Source: Clostridia bacterium
GTDB lineage: Bacteria; Bacillota; Clostridia; Christensenellales; Borkfalkiaceae
NCBI GenBank assembly: GCA_017626305.1
Contig: JAGAIW010000091.1
Location: forward strand, 1-58,750
DNA: 58,750 bases
Reading direction: 5' to 3'
The notes under the pieces are model-generated. The model did no database searches. It was not told the DNA's origin and saw nothing but the letters and a program-made list of their open reading frames with translations. A program made the position numbers and the translations under genes. Positions 38,258 through 47,903 of the stretch are shown here, piece by piece; positions within the stretch are counted from its first letter, which is position 1; each line of letters opens with the position of its first letter.

Positions 38258-38830
38258 AAAACAAAAAAACGAATTATATACGTCGTAACTCAGCGTCGAA
38301 GGTGCGCTTTTCTTGCTCACGTACGCCAAGTACGCTCACGGCGAAAATGCTCCTTCTCCTTGATTTACTCGTATCTAATCCGTTTTCTCTTTCAAACAAG
38401 CAACGTTAAGTTTGCGCTTTTCTTGCTCACGTACGCCAAGTACGCTCACGGCGAAAATGCTCCTTCTCCTTGATTTACTCGTATCTAATCCGTTTTCCCA
38501 TTTCAAACGAGTGACACAAAGTCCGTCGAACTTGCGTTTGCCCTTGCGTGTTTACTGCCATTATTCAATTTGTAATCATGGTATGTAATCCGTCCCAAAC
38601 GTCATTCTGAGCAAAGCGAAGAATCCCATAGGCGAGATTACGGACTTACGTATGAAGGGATGTTTCACTACGTTCAACATGACGTTGAAGAAGGAAGTAC
38701 GGCGACGTTTTAATCTACCGTTTTTCCCTTTCAAACGGGCGACCGTTTAGATGATACCGTTTTTCCATTTCAAACAGACAATACATTTATCATTCAAAAT
38801 AAAAAAATCAATAAAGGAAGGATATATAAC
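38258..38830 (+). repeat. 573-bp intergenic repeat cluster
   Basis: No supported gene. An 85-bp unit is present twice without change (38303-38387 and 38413-38497), 110 bp apart, and contains CGTACGCCAAGTACG, which can form a small hairpin. It is followed by about four degenerate units containing TTTCAAAC, then by the GTCATTCTGA/GAAGAATCCCAT module (about 38600-38630) and a TCACTACGTTCAACATGACGTT module. The AAGGAAGG ribosome site of the next gene closes the gap. Confidence 0.85.
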
Positions 38831-40207
38831 ATGAGTCAACTTGCTTACAAAAGAACCAACGTTTACGAAAAAGCGGACGAAAAACTCTTAAAAGAAATTT
38901 TTGACTATGCCGAAGGGTATAAACGCTTTATCGACGAAGGCAAAACCGAACGCGAATCTTGCGCGTACGTAAAACAAGCGGCTATTGCCGCTGGCTACAA
39001 GCCGTTCAAATTCGGACAAAAGCTTGTCGCTGGGGATAAAGTATACTACGACAATCGCGGCAAAAACCTGTACCTTATCAAAATCGGTACGAAAAACGTT
39101 GCCGAAGACGGCGTACGTATTATTGCGTCGCATATCGACAGCCCCCGTATCGATTTCAAACAAGTGCCCTTGTACGAAACGGAAAATATCGCGTTTGCGA
39201 AAACGCATTATTACGGCGGTATCCGTAAATATCAATGGGCAACCGTACCCCTTGCGCTCCACGGCGCAGTCGCGTTGAAAAACGGGGACGTTATCAACGT
39301 AAAAGTGGGCGAAGACGAAAACGATCCCGTGTTCTATATCAGCGATTTGTTGCCCCACTTGGCGGCAAAGCAAAACGCCAAAACGCTTGGCGAAGCTATC
39401 GGGGGCGAAGATTTGAACATTTGGCTGGGGAATATTCCCTATACCGCGGCAAGCGACGATAAGGATAAGACGGTAAAAGAAAATCTTTTGAAAATCCTTA
39501 ACGAAAAATACGGCATGGACGAAGCGGACTTTTTAAGCGCAGAGCTTTGCGTAGTGCCTGCGTTCAAGGCAAAAGATATCGGCTTTGACAGAGCGCTGAT
39601 CGGCGCGTACGGACATGACGATAGAGTATGTTCGTATCCAGCATACACCGCGCTTTTGGACGAAACGGAAAACCCGCATACCACCATGGTCATTCTTGCC
39701 GATAAAGAAGAAATCGGCAGCGAAGGTACGACGGGCATGCAATCTTCGCTCTTTATCGACCTTATGGACGAAATTGCGGCGTCCTTTGGCGTATCGTCGG
39801 CGGCGGTTCGCGCAAACTCCATGTGCCTTTCGGCGGACGTAAACGCGGCGTACGACCCCAACTATCCCGAAGTTTGCGAAAAGCTCAATTCCGCATACGT
39901 TTCTTGCGGCGCAGGGATTACCAAATTCACGGGCGCACGCGGTAAGAGCGGTTCTAACGACGCCGACGCGGAATTTGTGGCGTACATTAGAAGGATTTTC
40001 GACGAAAACGGCGTTATTTGGCAAACGGGCGAGCTTGGTAAGGTCGACGTTGGCGGCGGCGGAACGGTTGCAAAATATATTGCAAAATATAATATCAATA
40101 CCATTGATATCGGCGTAGCCGTCGTATCCATGCACGCACCCTACGAAGTCGTTTCCAAAGCGGACGTATATGAAACGTATTTGGCGTTTAGAGCATTCTT
40201 GAAATAA
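38831..40207 (+). CDS. M18-family aminopeptidase
   Basis: A 458-residue zinc aminopeptidase of the aspartyl-aminopeptidase family. Metal and catalytic regions are ASHIDSPRIDFK, GAYGHDDRVCSY, DKEEIGSEG, LSADVNAAYDPNY and the final SMHAPYEV. Strong AAGGAAGG site. Acts in the cytoplasm on N-terminal residues of peptides, which fits the peptide-import genes nearby. Convergent with a second M18 gene. Confidence 0.94.
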   Translation: MSQLAYKRTNVYEKADEKLLKEIFDYAEGYKRFIDEGKTERESCAYVKQAAIAAGYKPFKFGQKLVAGDKVYYDNRGKNLYLIKIGTKNVAEDGVRIIASHIDSPRIDFKQVPLYETENIAFAKTHYYGGIRKYQWATVPLALHGAVALKNGDVINVKVGEDENDPVFYISDLLPHLAAKQNAKTLGEAIGGEDLNIWLGNIPYTAASDDKDKTVKENLLKILNEKYGMDEADFLSAELCVVPAFKAKDIGFDRALIGAYGHDDRVCSYPAYTALLDETENPHTTMVILADKEEIGSEGTTGMQSSLFIDLMDEIAASFGVSSAAVRANSMCLSADVNAAYDPNYPEVCEKLNSAYVSCGAGITKFTGARGKSGSNDADAEFVAYIRRIFDENGVIWQTGELGKVDVGGGGTVAKYIAKYNINTIDIGVAVVSMHAPYEVVSKADVYETYLAFRAFLK

Positions 40208-40420
40208 AAAACGGATGATATACGTCGTAACTCGGCGTTGAACTTGTGTTTGTTCTTGCTCATTTACTATCATTATTCAATCCGTAATCACGGCATGTAA
40301 TCCGCGTTAGCGGTATGTAATCCATCGTAAGATGGCATGTAATCCGTCCTAACCCGTCATTCTGACGCGTAAGCGGAAGAATCCCATGGAAGAAAAACGG
40401 ATACTTTTCATTCAATATCA
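40208..40420 (+). repeat. Intergenic repeat between the two M18 genes
   Basis: Begins like the other copies (ATATACGTCGTAACTCGGCG), passes through short units ending CATGTAATCCG repeated three times (about 40292-40350), then the GTCATTCTGA...GAAGAATCCCATGG module and AAAAACGGATACTTTTCATT, which matches positions 250-275 closely. No gene supported. Confidence 0.8.
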
Positions 40421-40425
40421 ACAAA

Positions 40426-40454
40426 AAAACGGCAGCCGATAAGGTTGCCGTTTT
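40426..40454. terminator. Bidirectional terminator between the M18 genes
   Basis: A 12-bp stem AAAACGGCAGCC / GGTTGCCGTTTT (one G-T pair) with a GATAA loop. Confidence 0.85.
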
Positions 40455-40471
40455 GCGTGCTTGATTTACTG

Positions 40472-41737
40472 TTAACGGACGCTAAATCCGTCGTCTTCCG
40501 TAATAATAGACGAAGAATAAAACGCCGTTAAGCCGTTGACCATTTCTTCATAATCGGCCTTGGCAAAACATTCGCAAGCGGAATGCATGGCAAGCTGCGC
40601 AAGCCCGATATCCACGCCGTTTGCGCCAAGTCTTGTCAACGCGGATACGCCAAGCGTACTGCCGCTGCGCATATCCGAACGGTTATAAAACGTTTGATAC
40701 TTCACGCCCGCTTTATCGAATACCGTCTTCATAACCGCCGAAGACAGCCCGTCGGTAAGGTATGCGCCGCCTGCGTGCGCTTTAATCACGACGCCGCCGC
40801 CGAGCAGGGTCGTATTCGTGGGGTCGGATTTTTCGCCGTGGTTGGGGTGCTTTGCGTGCGCGTTATCCACCGAAACGAAGAAGGACGACGCAATCGCCTT
40901 ATAAAATTCGTTATCGTCAAAGCGGAGCGCGTACGCAATACGGCGCAGGGTATGTTCTAAAAAGTCGCCGCCTGCGCCTTGCGGACCTGCGCTGCCCACT
41001 TCTTCACGATTGAAAAGCGCGGCTACGCAAACGCCTTCTTCGCCTGCGTGCGCCGTTAATGCCTGTAACGACGCGTAAGCGCTGGTCAAATTATCAATGC
41101 GCGGCGACGCCAAAAATTCACCGTTTACGCCAAAGCTATACGGTTCTTGCGTGTTGACGACGAACAAATCGTACGCGATAGCGTTATCGCCGACAAGCGC
41201 TTGCATGCAATCTGTTTCGCCCGTAGAAAGGGCGGTTAAGGGCAACAAATCCACTTGCGGATTGACCCCGAATTTTTCATTCACTTCGCGCTGTTGGTGT
41301 ACCGCTACCGATGGAATGGTGACGAAAAACGGACTTTCCATCGTTTGTGAAAGGATACGCTCGTCTTCCTTTTTAATCACTCTACCTGCGATTTTCAAGG
41401 GGCGGTCAAAGAAAGAATACCAAATACCGCCGCCGTACGTTTCGACGTTGAGCGTCGTATACGCGCCCGCGTTCATAACGGGATTTTCTTTGAGTTTTAA
41501 GGCAGGGGAATCCACGTGCGAAGCGACGATTTTATACGAAAATTCGTCCAAAGCGCCGACGGTGAACGCCAAAAGACAAGCGCCGCGCTTGACGTAATAC
41601 TTCCCGTCTTCGCAAAGCGCCCAGTCTTGCTTTTCCGAAAGACAGGTAAAGCCCTGTTCGTCCAAATACTTAGCCGCTTCGTCGACGGCGTGGAACGCCG
41701 TAAGGGATTTTGAAAGGTAGGATATAAGCTTTTCCAT
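40472..41737 (-). CDS. M18-family aminopeptidase (second)
   Basis: A 421-residue paralogue-like zinc aminopeptidase, closer to the classical DAP/PepC-type M18 enzymes. It has ASHVDSPALKLKENP, SPRIDNLTSAYA, FNREEVGSAGPQGAGG, SVDNAHAKHPNH and the terminal MHSACEC. The two M18 proteins differ clearly in sequence, so this is not a recent duplication. Start 41737 has GGAG a few bases upstream on the minus strand. Confidence 0.94.
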   Translation of the reverse strand: MEKLISYLSKSLTAFHAVDEAAKYLDEQGFTCLSEKQDWALCEDGKYYVKRGACLLAFTVGALDEFSYKIVASHVDSPALKLKENPVMNAGAYTTLNVETYGGGIWYSFFDRPLKIAGRVIKKEDERILSQTMESPFFVTIPSVAVHQQREVNEKFGVNPQVDLLPLTALSTGETDCMQALVGDNAIAYDLFVVNTQEPYSFGVNGEFLASPRIDNLTSAYASLQALTAHAGEEGVCVAALFNREEVGSAGPQGAGGDFLEHTLRRIAYALRFDDNEFYKAIASSFFVSVDNAHAKHPNHGEKSDPTNTTLLGGGVVIKAHAGGAYLTDGLSSAVMKTVFDKAGVKYQTFYNRSDMRSGSTLGVSALTRLGANGVDIGLAQLAMHSACECFAKADYEEMVNGLTAFYSSSIITEDDGFSVR

Positions 41738-41875
41738 AGTATGCTCCTAAGGTTTATATAGTACTATTGTAGCATGTTTTCTTGCTTTTGACAAGTCTTT
41801 CGACAAAAGATTTGTCATAGGCTTATGAAGAAAATGAAAAAACGGTGAAATCACCAAAAAATAGTTGTTTCTTAC

Positions 41876-41903
41876 TTGACAATCTTGACAAACTAACTAT
41901 AAT
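41876..41903 (+). promoter_or_regulatory. marR-ABC promoter with tandem TTGACAA
   Basis: TTGACA (41876-41881), 16-bp spacer, TATAAT (41898-41903). A second TTGACAA follows nine bases after the first, and TAGTTGTTT upstream imperfectly mirrors AAACTAACTA over the -10. Either repeat could be the site for autoregulation by the MarR protein. Confidence 0.7.
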
Positions 41904-41958
41904 AGTGTGTAGAGCAAAAAAAAGATGCGCCGCAGGGGCGGCGACAAGGGAGAAAACA

Positions 41959-42450
41959 ATGGATAAAATCAACAATAGCACGTTTGGAATTGACGCGCAG
42001 AACGAGCAGTACTTGGCAAAACTCTTTTCCATGCTGAAAAAACGGGAAAACATGTTAATCGTGGACAAAAAGGTACATTTTAATAATACCGAGTTGCGCA
42101 TGCTTTGCGAAATTATGTCGGCGAAGTATGAAGGCAAGCGTTTGATTTCTACGCAGCTTGCCAAGCTTTTGGGCATTACCCGTTCGGCGGTTTCGCAAAT
42201 CGTGAACCGTTTAGAAGAACGCGGAGTGGTAAAACGCGTAGACGACGACGTAGACAGAAAGATTGCGTATATCGAACTGTCGGAAGATATCGTTAATCTC
42301 TATCGGGAAGATTTACAGCAGTACTTAACGTGCGTGGGGTCAATCGTACAAGAATTTGGGGAAGAGAAATTCAACGCCATGTGTGATTTGGTGGAAGAAT
42401 TCAACGCGATTACGCAGGACAAATTAAAACGCGCCAAGAAAAAGGCGTAA
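41959..42450 (+). CDS. MarR-family regulator
   Basis: A 163-residue winged-helix regulator: recognition helix in TRSAVSQIVNRLEERG and the wing with VDDDVDRKIAYIELSE. ATG41959 has AGGGAG upstream; the longer frame to 41845 runs through the promoter. It precedes an ABC exporter by 21 bp, the usual layout for a repressor controlling its own efflux or antimicrobial-resistance pump. Confidence 0.92.
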   Translation: MDKINNSTFGIDAQNEQYLAKLFSMLKKRENMLIVDKKVHFNNTELRMLCEIMSAKYEGKRLISTQLAKLLGITRSAVSQIVNRLEERGVVKRVDDDVDRKIAYIELSEDIVNLYREDLQQYLTCVGSIVQEFGEEKFNAMCDLVEEFNAITQDKLKRAKKKA

Positions 42451-42471
42451 ATCCATTTTTGGGAGTAGTTT

Positions 42472-45426
42472 ATGTTACAGTTAAAAAACGTAAAAAAAGA
42501 TTACGTTGCCGCGAGCAATACCGTACACGCCTTGAAGGGCGTGTCGTTGCGTTTTCGCAAGAATGAGTTCGTTTCTATACTCGGCGCTTCGGGTTGCGGT
42601 AAGACCACGTTGCTCAACATTATCGGCGGTCTAGACCACTACACGTCGGGCGATCTCATCATTTGCGGCGTTTCTACCAAAGACTATAAAGACCACGACT
42701 GGGACGTATACCGCAATCACCGTATCGGGTTCGTCTTTCAATCGTACAATCTCATTCCCCACCAAACGGTGCTTGGCAACGTAGAGCTTGCCTTGACGAT
42801 TGCGGGGCTTTCCAAGTCTGAAAGAAAAAGACGCGCGGCGGAAGCGCTTTGTAAGGTAGGCTTACAAAAAGAACTTCATAAACGCCCCAACCAGCTTTCG
42901 GGCGGACAAATGCAGCGTGTGGCAATCGCCCGCGCGCTGGTCAATAATCCCGAAATTTTACTCGCCGACGAACCGACGGGGGCGTTGGATACTACGACGA
43001 GTATCCAAATTATGGAACTTATCCGCGAAATCGCAGGGGAACGGCTTGTCATCATGGTTACCCATAACCCCGAGATTGCGGAAGAATATTCTTCCCGTAT
43101 CGTCCGTTTGCAGGACGGGTTGGTAATCTCGGACAGCAATCCCTATTACGGGGAAGAAACCGAACGCGGTTTGCAAAAGGTAGAACGCTCGGCTTTACCC
43201 AAAAATGCGTCGGTGGAAACGCGGGTCAACCGCAAAATGAAATGCCCGTATTGCAGCGAAGAAATTCAAGTCAACGACGGGGATACGATTAACGAACGCA
43301 ACTTTACCTGTCCCCATTGTGGCAGTTTATTCAAAATCGCTAAACGGGTCAATTACTATAAAAAACCCGTGGAAAAGCAGGAAACGCAAACCAAACAACA
43401 ACGCCGTAAGCAACAAAAGCAACGGGCGAAAACGGATAAAAAAGAACGCTCGTCTATGTCCTTTGCTACGTCTTTGGGGCTTAGTTTTAGAAACTTAATG
43501 TCCAAAAAAGGCAGAACGGCGCTGACGTCGATTGCGGGAAGTATCGGCATTATCAGCGTATGCTTGGTGCTTGCGCTTTCCAACGGTTTTAACGAATATA
43601 TCCGTAAAACGCAGGAAGATATGCTCTCGTCTGCGCCTTTGGAAATCACCGAAACGACGTTGGACGTCGGGGCGATTATGACGGGTATGAGTTCGGCTAC
43701 CGACTTGCCCGAGCTCGATAAAATCGGGGATCAGGTATACGTCAATTCTTTCTTGACGAATATCGCTCACGGCATGACGGTTACCAACGATTTATCCAAG
43801 GAGTATATCGATTATATCGAAAGCATGGACGAAAGCTTGTACACGGCTATCGTGTACGGTACGGGCATGGATATCGGTAATAATTTATACACGCAGGTAC
43901 AGGTACAAAACGAAAGCGGCGTTACCGAAACGGCGGTTATGTCCTTGTCTGAAATTAAAAATTATTACACCTTAAAGCTCACCCAACAAGAAGAAAAATA
44001 CGCAAGCCTTGCGTACCTTGTCGATTATTTGGGCAGCGTATACGGCAAAATGCCGGGAACGACGGACGTAACGGACGACGAGTTTGGCGATTACGTGCTT
44101 TCGCAATACGACGTTTTGGGCGATCAAGGGCATTTCCCGACGAGCGCAAAGGAAGCGGTGTTGGTCGTCGGCGGTAATAACGATATGACCGACTTGACGT
44201 TGGCGCAGCTTGGGTTTATCAGCGAAAAGGATTTCTTGGCGCTTTTCCCCCAAGGAGATGAAGACGCGAACGACGTAGAAGAGATGCTGATTGATTTTAA
44301 CAGCATTATCGGTAAGAAGTTTGTGCTCAACTACAACGACGCGGTATATCTCGAAAACGACGCTACGGGTCAGTATATTTACGACTATAAGGGTAGAAGA
44401 GCAGAGCTTGGCACGGACGAAACGCAGGGGGTAGAAATTACCATTTCCTGTATTCTTAGACCCAAAGAAGGGATGAATTACGGCTGTCTTTCTAACGGCT
44501 TGTATATTACCGAACAGCTCGCCAACGAATTCCGTGAAGTGAATATGACTTCCAAAATCGCGGAAACGTTAAAAACGCAGGCGCAAAAGGTACAAGAGTT
44601 TAACGCGCTTGTACAGTTGCTTTCGTCTATGGATAAAACTGCGCCCGAGTATATGGCGAAGGTGCAGGAGTTTATGACCTTTTTCCAAACGAACGTATCC
44701 TATTTCCGCCGTATAGCGTCCACGCATACCGACACGTATATTTCGGGTGCGTCCATGGGCGGCGAAGGGGAAACGGGTCAACCCAACCCCATGGCGGCAA
44801 TGTTCAAGGACTGTTGGTTTATCTACGGTGACAGCGCGCTCCGCGCCGTGGGGGGGAAGGACGTCGTCAATTCTATCCAAATTTATACGGACAGCTTTGA
44901 GGCGAAAGAAAATATTCTTGCCCATTTGGATAAATGGAATGAAGAGCACGAAACGGCAAAACAGGTAAAATACACCGATACGGTGGGTATGATGATGAGC
45001 ATGGTGCAAACCATGTTAGACGCCATTACCTACGTTTTGGTGGCGTTTACGGCGATATCGCTGGTGGTTTCTTCCGTTATGATCGGCATTATCACCTACG
45101 TTTCCGTAGTAGAACGAACCAAGGAAATCGGCGTGCTCCGTTCGTTGGGCGCAAGAAAGAAGGATATCAAAAACCTGTTCAACGCAGAAACGTTTATTAT
45201 CGGGTTGGCGTCGGGCTTATTCGGCGTAGCCGTCAGCTACACGCTTTCCTTTGCGATTAACGCTATTTTGGGCGCGCTCACGGGCTTGACCACCCTTTGT
45301 TCGTTGCCTGTTCTTTCCGCATTCATTATGGTTTGCGTCAGCATAGGTTTGACCTTAATCAGCGGTTTAATCCCCGCAGGGGCGGCGGCGAAGAAAGACC
45401 CTGTTATCGCTCTCCGCACCGAATAA
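42472..45426 (+). CDS. ABC ATPase-FtsX permease fusion with internal zinc ribbon
   Basis: A 984-residue MacB-like half-transporter. Residues 1-230 are a LolD/MacB-type ATPase ([28 protein letters not shown]). Residues 256-293 are a CPYC...CPHC zinc ribbon, followed by a Lys/Gln/Arg linker. The permease starts at about 330 with one helix, has a large extracytoplasmic domain (about 380-840) and then three FtsX helices ending [12 protein letters not shown]. Such proteins export peptides or lipids or resist antimicrobials by mechanotransmission. Control by the upstream MarR gene is likely. Confidence 0.92.
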   Translation: MLQLKNVKKDYVAASNTVHALKGVSLRFRKNEFVSILGASGCGKTTLLNIIGGLDHYTSGDLIICGVSTKDYKDHDWDVYRNHRIGFVFQSYNLIPHQTVLGNVELALTIAGLSKSERKRRAAEALCKVGLQKELHKRPNQLSGGQMQRVAIARALVNNPEILLADEPTGALDTTTSIQIMELIREIAGERLVIMVTHNPEIAEEYSSRIVRLQDGLVISDSNPYYGEETERGLQKVERSALPKNASVETRVNRKMKCPYCSEEIQVNDGDTINERNFTCPHCGSLFKIAKRVNYYKKPVEKQETQTKQQRRKQQKQRAKTDKKERSSMSFATSLGLSFRNLMSKKGRTALTSIAGSIGIISVCLVLALSNGFNEYIRKTQEDMLSSAPLEITETTLDVGAIMTGMSSATDLPELDKIGDQVYVNSFLTNIAHGMTVTNDLSKEYIDYIESMDESLYTAIVYGTGMDIGNNLYTQVQVQNESGVTETAVMSLSEIKNYYTLKLTQQEEKYASLAYLVDYLGSVYGKMPGTTDVTDDEFGDYVLSQYDVLGDQGHFPTSAKEAVLVVGGNNDMTDLTLAQLGFISEKDFLALFPQGDEDANDVEEMLIDFNSIIGKKFVLNYNDAVYLENDATGQYIYDYKGRRAELGTDETQGVEITISCILRPKEGMNYGCLSNGLYITEQLANEFREVNMTSKIAETLKTQAQKVQEFNALVQLLSSMDKTAPEYMAKVQEFMTFFQTNVSYFRRIASTHTDTYISGASMGGEGETGQPNPMAAMFKDCWFIYGDSALRAVGGKDVVNSIQIYTDSFEAKENILAHLDKWNEEHETAKQVKYTDTVGMMMSMVQTMLDAITYVLVAFTAISLVVSSVMIGIITYVSVVERTKEIGVLRSLGARKKDIKNLFNAETFIIGLASGLFGVAVSYTLSFAINAILGALTGLTTLCSLPVLSAFIMVCVSIGLTLISGLIPAGAAAKKDPVIALRTE

Positions 45427-45914
45427 AACGGTTGAAATACTTCGTAACTCGGCGTTGAAGGTGTGCTTTTCTTGCTCACGTACGTCTATGTACTTCTCGT
45501 GCAACGTGCGGTAAACGTTGCACTCGGTCACCGTTCGCGCGGGCAAATGCGCTCACTCATCTCGCCCCTAAAAAGCATTATCAATGCTTTTCTTAACGGG
45601 CAGCTCGTCCCGTCGAACAATCCGCGTTCGCCTTGATTTACTCGCATTTGAACCGTTTTCTCCTTCCAAACGGGCAACCGTTTAGATTATACCATTTTTC
45701 CTAAACGTCATTCTGACCGTAGGGAAGAATCCCATGGGGGAAAGTACGGACTTGCGTATTATGGGATGTTTCACTACGTTCAACATGACGTTTAGTCGGT
45801 AGGGACTTGCTCATTAAGGCATACTTTATTACGCTATGCTCCACTTTGTATGACGTTAAAGAAAGTACGTGACTGTTTTAATCTACCGCACCTATTCACT
45901 AAAAGGAGTTTATC
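45427..45914 (+). repeat. 488-bp mosaic intergenic repeat
   Basis: Contains the same modules in the same order as 38258-38830: CTTCGTAACTCGGCGTTGAAGG, TTTTCTTGCTCACGTACG, a unique stretch (about 45486-45620), CTTGATTTACTCG, CCGTTTTCTCCTTCCAAACG, GTCATTCTGAC...GAAGAATCCCATGG, TTCACTACGTTCAACATGACG, and TTTTAATCTACCG. Ends at the AAAGGAG site of the next gene. No gene supported. Confidence 0.85.
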
Positions 45915-46823
45915 ATGCAAACGAAAAGCTTTGTTATCCGTTCTCATTTTGACGATTTGTCTTTGCACGGCGTTATCTTTACGCCCGATACTCCGCCGAA
46001 GGGCATTGTGCAAATTTCGCACGGTATGTGTGAATATAAAGAACGCTACGAAGGGTTTATGCGCTTTTTCGCAGAGCACGGCTATATTGTCGCCTGCTAC
46101 GATCAACGCGGGCATGGGGATAGCGTTTTATCCGAAAACGACCGTGGATTTTTCTATGAACGAAAAGCCAAAGCGGTGGTGGAAGACGCTGCGCAAATTA
46201 CCCGTTATCTGCGTGACGAGTACCCGAATTTGCCCGTCATTTTATTTGGGCACAGCATGGGTTCTATGATTGTGCGGTGTTATTTGCACGAACACGACGA
46301 CTTGATTGATAAGTTGATTGTTTGCGGTTCACCAAGCAACAATCCTTTGGCGGGCATGGGGATTTTCGTCGCCAAGTTTTTGGGCTTTTTCCGCGGACAA
46401 AGACACCGCAGCAAAATGCTTGCCTATTTGGCTACGGGCAAGGGAAACATGAACTTCCCCGGGGAAAGCTACGGTTGTTGGCTTAGCCAAAACAGGGAAA
46501 GCATTGAAGAATTTTACAACAATCCCAAAGGGAGATTTACCTTTACCTGCAACGGATTTGAAAACTTGTTCCGCTTGATGAAAAATACCTACGACAAAAA
46601 GCGTTATAAGCTTAAAAATCCCGACTTGCCCGTATTTTTCGTTTCGGGCAGCGACGACGCGGTGCTTATCAGCGAAGAAAAATTCCATCAATCGGTGGAT
46701 AAGCTGAAAAAGGCGGGATATAAGAACGTTTCGTTTAAAATTTACAAAGGCTTACGCCATGAAATTTTTCACGATATCGGCAAGGACGAAGTCATGCAGG
46801 ATTTACTTAATTTTATCGAATAA
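45915..46823 (+). CDS. Alpha/beta hydrolase, lysophospholipase/monoacylglycerol lipase-like
   Basis: A 302-residue serine hydrolase. The nucleophile elbow is GHSMGS (Ser114), the acid is in FFVSGSDDAVL, and the histidine in GLRHEIFHD. An oxyanion segment ISHGMCEY and DQRGHGDS are typical of the monoglyceride lipase/lysophospholipase group. AAAGGAG lies seven bases before ATG. Monocistronic with a terminator. The true substrate is unknown. Confidence 0.9.
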   Translation: MQTKSFVIRSHFDDLSLHGVIFTPDTPPKGIVQISHGMCEYKERYEGFMRFFAEHGYIVACYDQRGHGDSVLSENDRGFFYERKAKAVVEDAAQITRYLRDEYPNLPVILFGHSMGSMIVRCYLHEHDDLIDKLIVCGSPSNNPLAGMGIFVAKFLGFFRGQRHRSKMLAYLATGKGNMNFPGESYGCWLSQNRESIEEFYNNPKGRFTFTCNGFENLFRLMKNTYDKKRYKLKNPDLPVFFVSGSDDAVLISEEKFHQSVDKLKKAGYKNVSFKIYKGLRHEIFHDIGKDEVMQDLLNFIE

Positions 46824-46829
46824 CGCACG

Positions 46830-46860
46830 CGGACGGGAAAACGATTTGCCCGTCCGTTTT
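46830..46860 (+). terminator. Terminator after the hydrolase
   Basis: CGGACGGG (46830-46837) pairs with CCCGTCCG (46849-46856), followed by five Ts. Confidence 0.85.
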
Positions 46861-46914
46861 TATTTGCATAAACGCAAAAAAACAGACCATACTGTAAACA
46901 GGAGGGAAAGAAAT

Positions 46915-47145
46915 ATGCGTATTGCTAACATTATCGCTTATATTTTGGTTATCGTCGGCGCGCTGAACTGGGGCTTGTTCGGGTTCTTTGAATTCAACTT
47001 AGTATCGTCCATTTTTTCTGGCGCGAGAACGGTAGGCTCGGTCATCACGTATACGCTTATCGCGCTTGCGGCGATTTGGCTGATCCTTTCGCCGTTTATC
47101 ACCGACGGCGTGTTGTGGTTAAAAAACAGACGCGCACAAAGATAA
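46915..47145 (+). CDS. DUF378 small membrane protein
   Basis: A 76-residue protein with two hydrophobic helices (about 5-25 and 40-62). The sequence NIIAYILVIVGALNWGLFGFF is the DUF378/YuzA signature. AGGAGGG precedes ATG46915; the longer frame is a shadow of the hydrolase gene. Function unknown in the family. Confidence 0.88.
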   Translation: MRIANIIAYILVIVGALNWGLFGFFEFNLVSSIFSGARTVGSVITYTLIALAAIWLILSPFITDGVLWLKNRRAQR

Positions 47146-47159
47146 ACAGCGGGAAACGA

Positions 47160-47203
47160 CCCTTTCTTTTGTCATTTTTTACAAAAGAAAGGGCTGTTTT
47201 TTT
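47160..47203 (+). terminator. Terminator after DUF378
   Basis: A 13-bp stem CCCTTTCTTTTGT / ACAAAAGAAAGGG (47160-47172 / 47181-47193) with CTG then seven Ts. Confidence 0.8.
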
Positions 47204-47213
47204 CTTTCGACTA

Positions 47214-47242
47214 TTGACATTTTTTACCTTAGGTAGTATAAT
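47214..47242 (+). promoter_or_regulatory. lemA-DUF2207 promoter
   Basis: TTGACA (47214-47219), 17-bp spacer, TATAAT (47237-47242), about 40 nt before the AAAGGAG site of lemA. Confidence 0.85.
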
Positions 47243-47288
47243 AATGTAAGAAAGCGAAAAACGTTTTCAAAAAAGGAGATGGAAAAGT

Positions 47289-47900
47289 ATGTTGTATTCC
47301 TTGTTAGACGCAGGCACGGTTGCCTTAATCGTCGTTTTGGTCGTTTTAGGCGTACTGCTTATCGCAGGTATCGCTATCGTTTGTTGGTGGATTAGCACCC
47401 GTAACGCATTCGTCCGCTTGAAGAATAAAGTGGAAGAAGCGTGGGCAACTATTGACGTATACTTAAAAAAGCGTTTTGATTTAATTCCGAATTTAGTGGA
47501 AACGGTAAAAGGGTTTGCTAAGCACGAAAGCGAAACGCTGCAAAAGGTCATTTCGGCGCGTAATATCGCGGCAAACGCCGTAACCCCCGACGAAAAAATC
47601 AAAGCCGCTAACGAGTTGACGGGTTCGTTGAGAACGTTCTTCTCCGCGGTATCCGAAAGCTATCCGCAGCTGCAAGCAAACACCAACTTTTTGGATTTGC
47701 AAGGTCAGCTGAAAAATATCGAAAGCGAGCTGGAAAGCTCCCGTAGATATTACAACGGAACGGTCAAGTCGTTCAACACCAAGCTGGAACTTTTCCCCGA
47801 CAATATCGTTGGGAAACGTATGGGTGAAGAATACACCAAGCGCCCGTATTTCGAGCTGGACAGCGCGGAAGAAAGACAGAACGTCAAGGTGTCGTTTTAA
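47289..47900 (+). CDS. lemA: LemA family protein
   Basis: A 203-residue protein with one N-terminal helix (about 10-32) and a helical-bundle cytoplasmic or surface domain. VEEAWATIDVYLKKRFDLIP is the family signature, and SSRRYYNGTVKSFN is conserved. Function is poorly defined. It pairs with the DUF2207 gene 3 bp downstream, a common arrangement that suggests a membrane complex. Confidence 0.93.
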   Translation: MLYSLLDAGTVALIVVLVVLGVLLIAGIAIVCWWISTRNAFVRLKNKVEEAWATIDVYLKKRFDLIPNLVETVKGFAKHESETLQKVISARNIAANAVTPDEKIKAANELTGSLRTFFSAVSESYPQLQANTNFLDLQGQLKNIESELESSRRYYNGTVKSFNTKLELFPDNIVGKRMGEEYTKRPYFELDSAEERQNVKVSF

Positions 47901-47903
47901 CGT

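Noticed and set aside
38303-38497. CRISPR-like array
   Set aside because: Only two copies of an 85-bp unit, with no uniform spacers and no cas genes.
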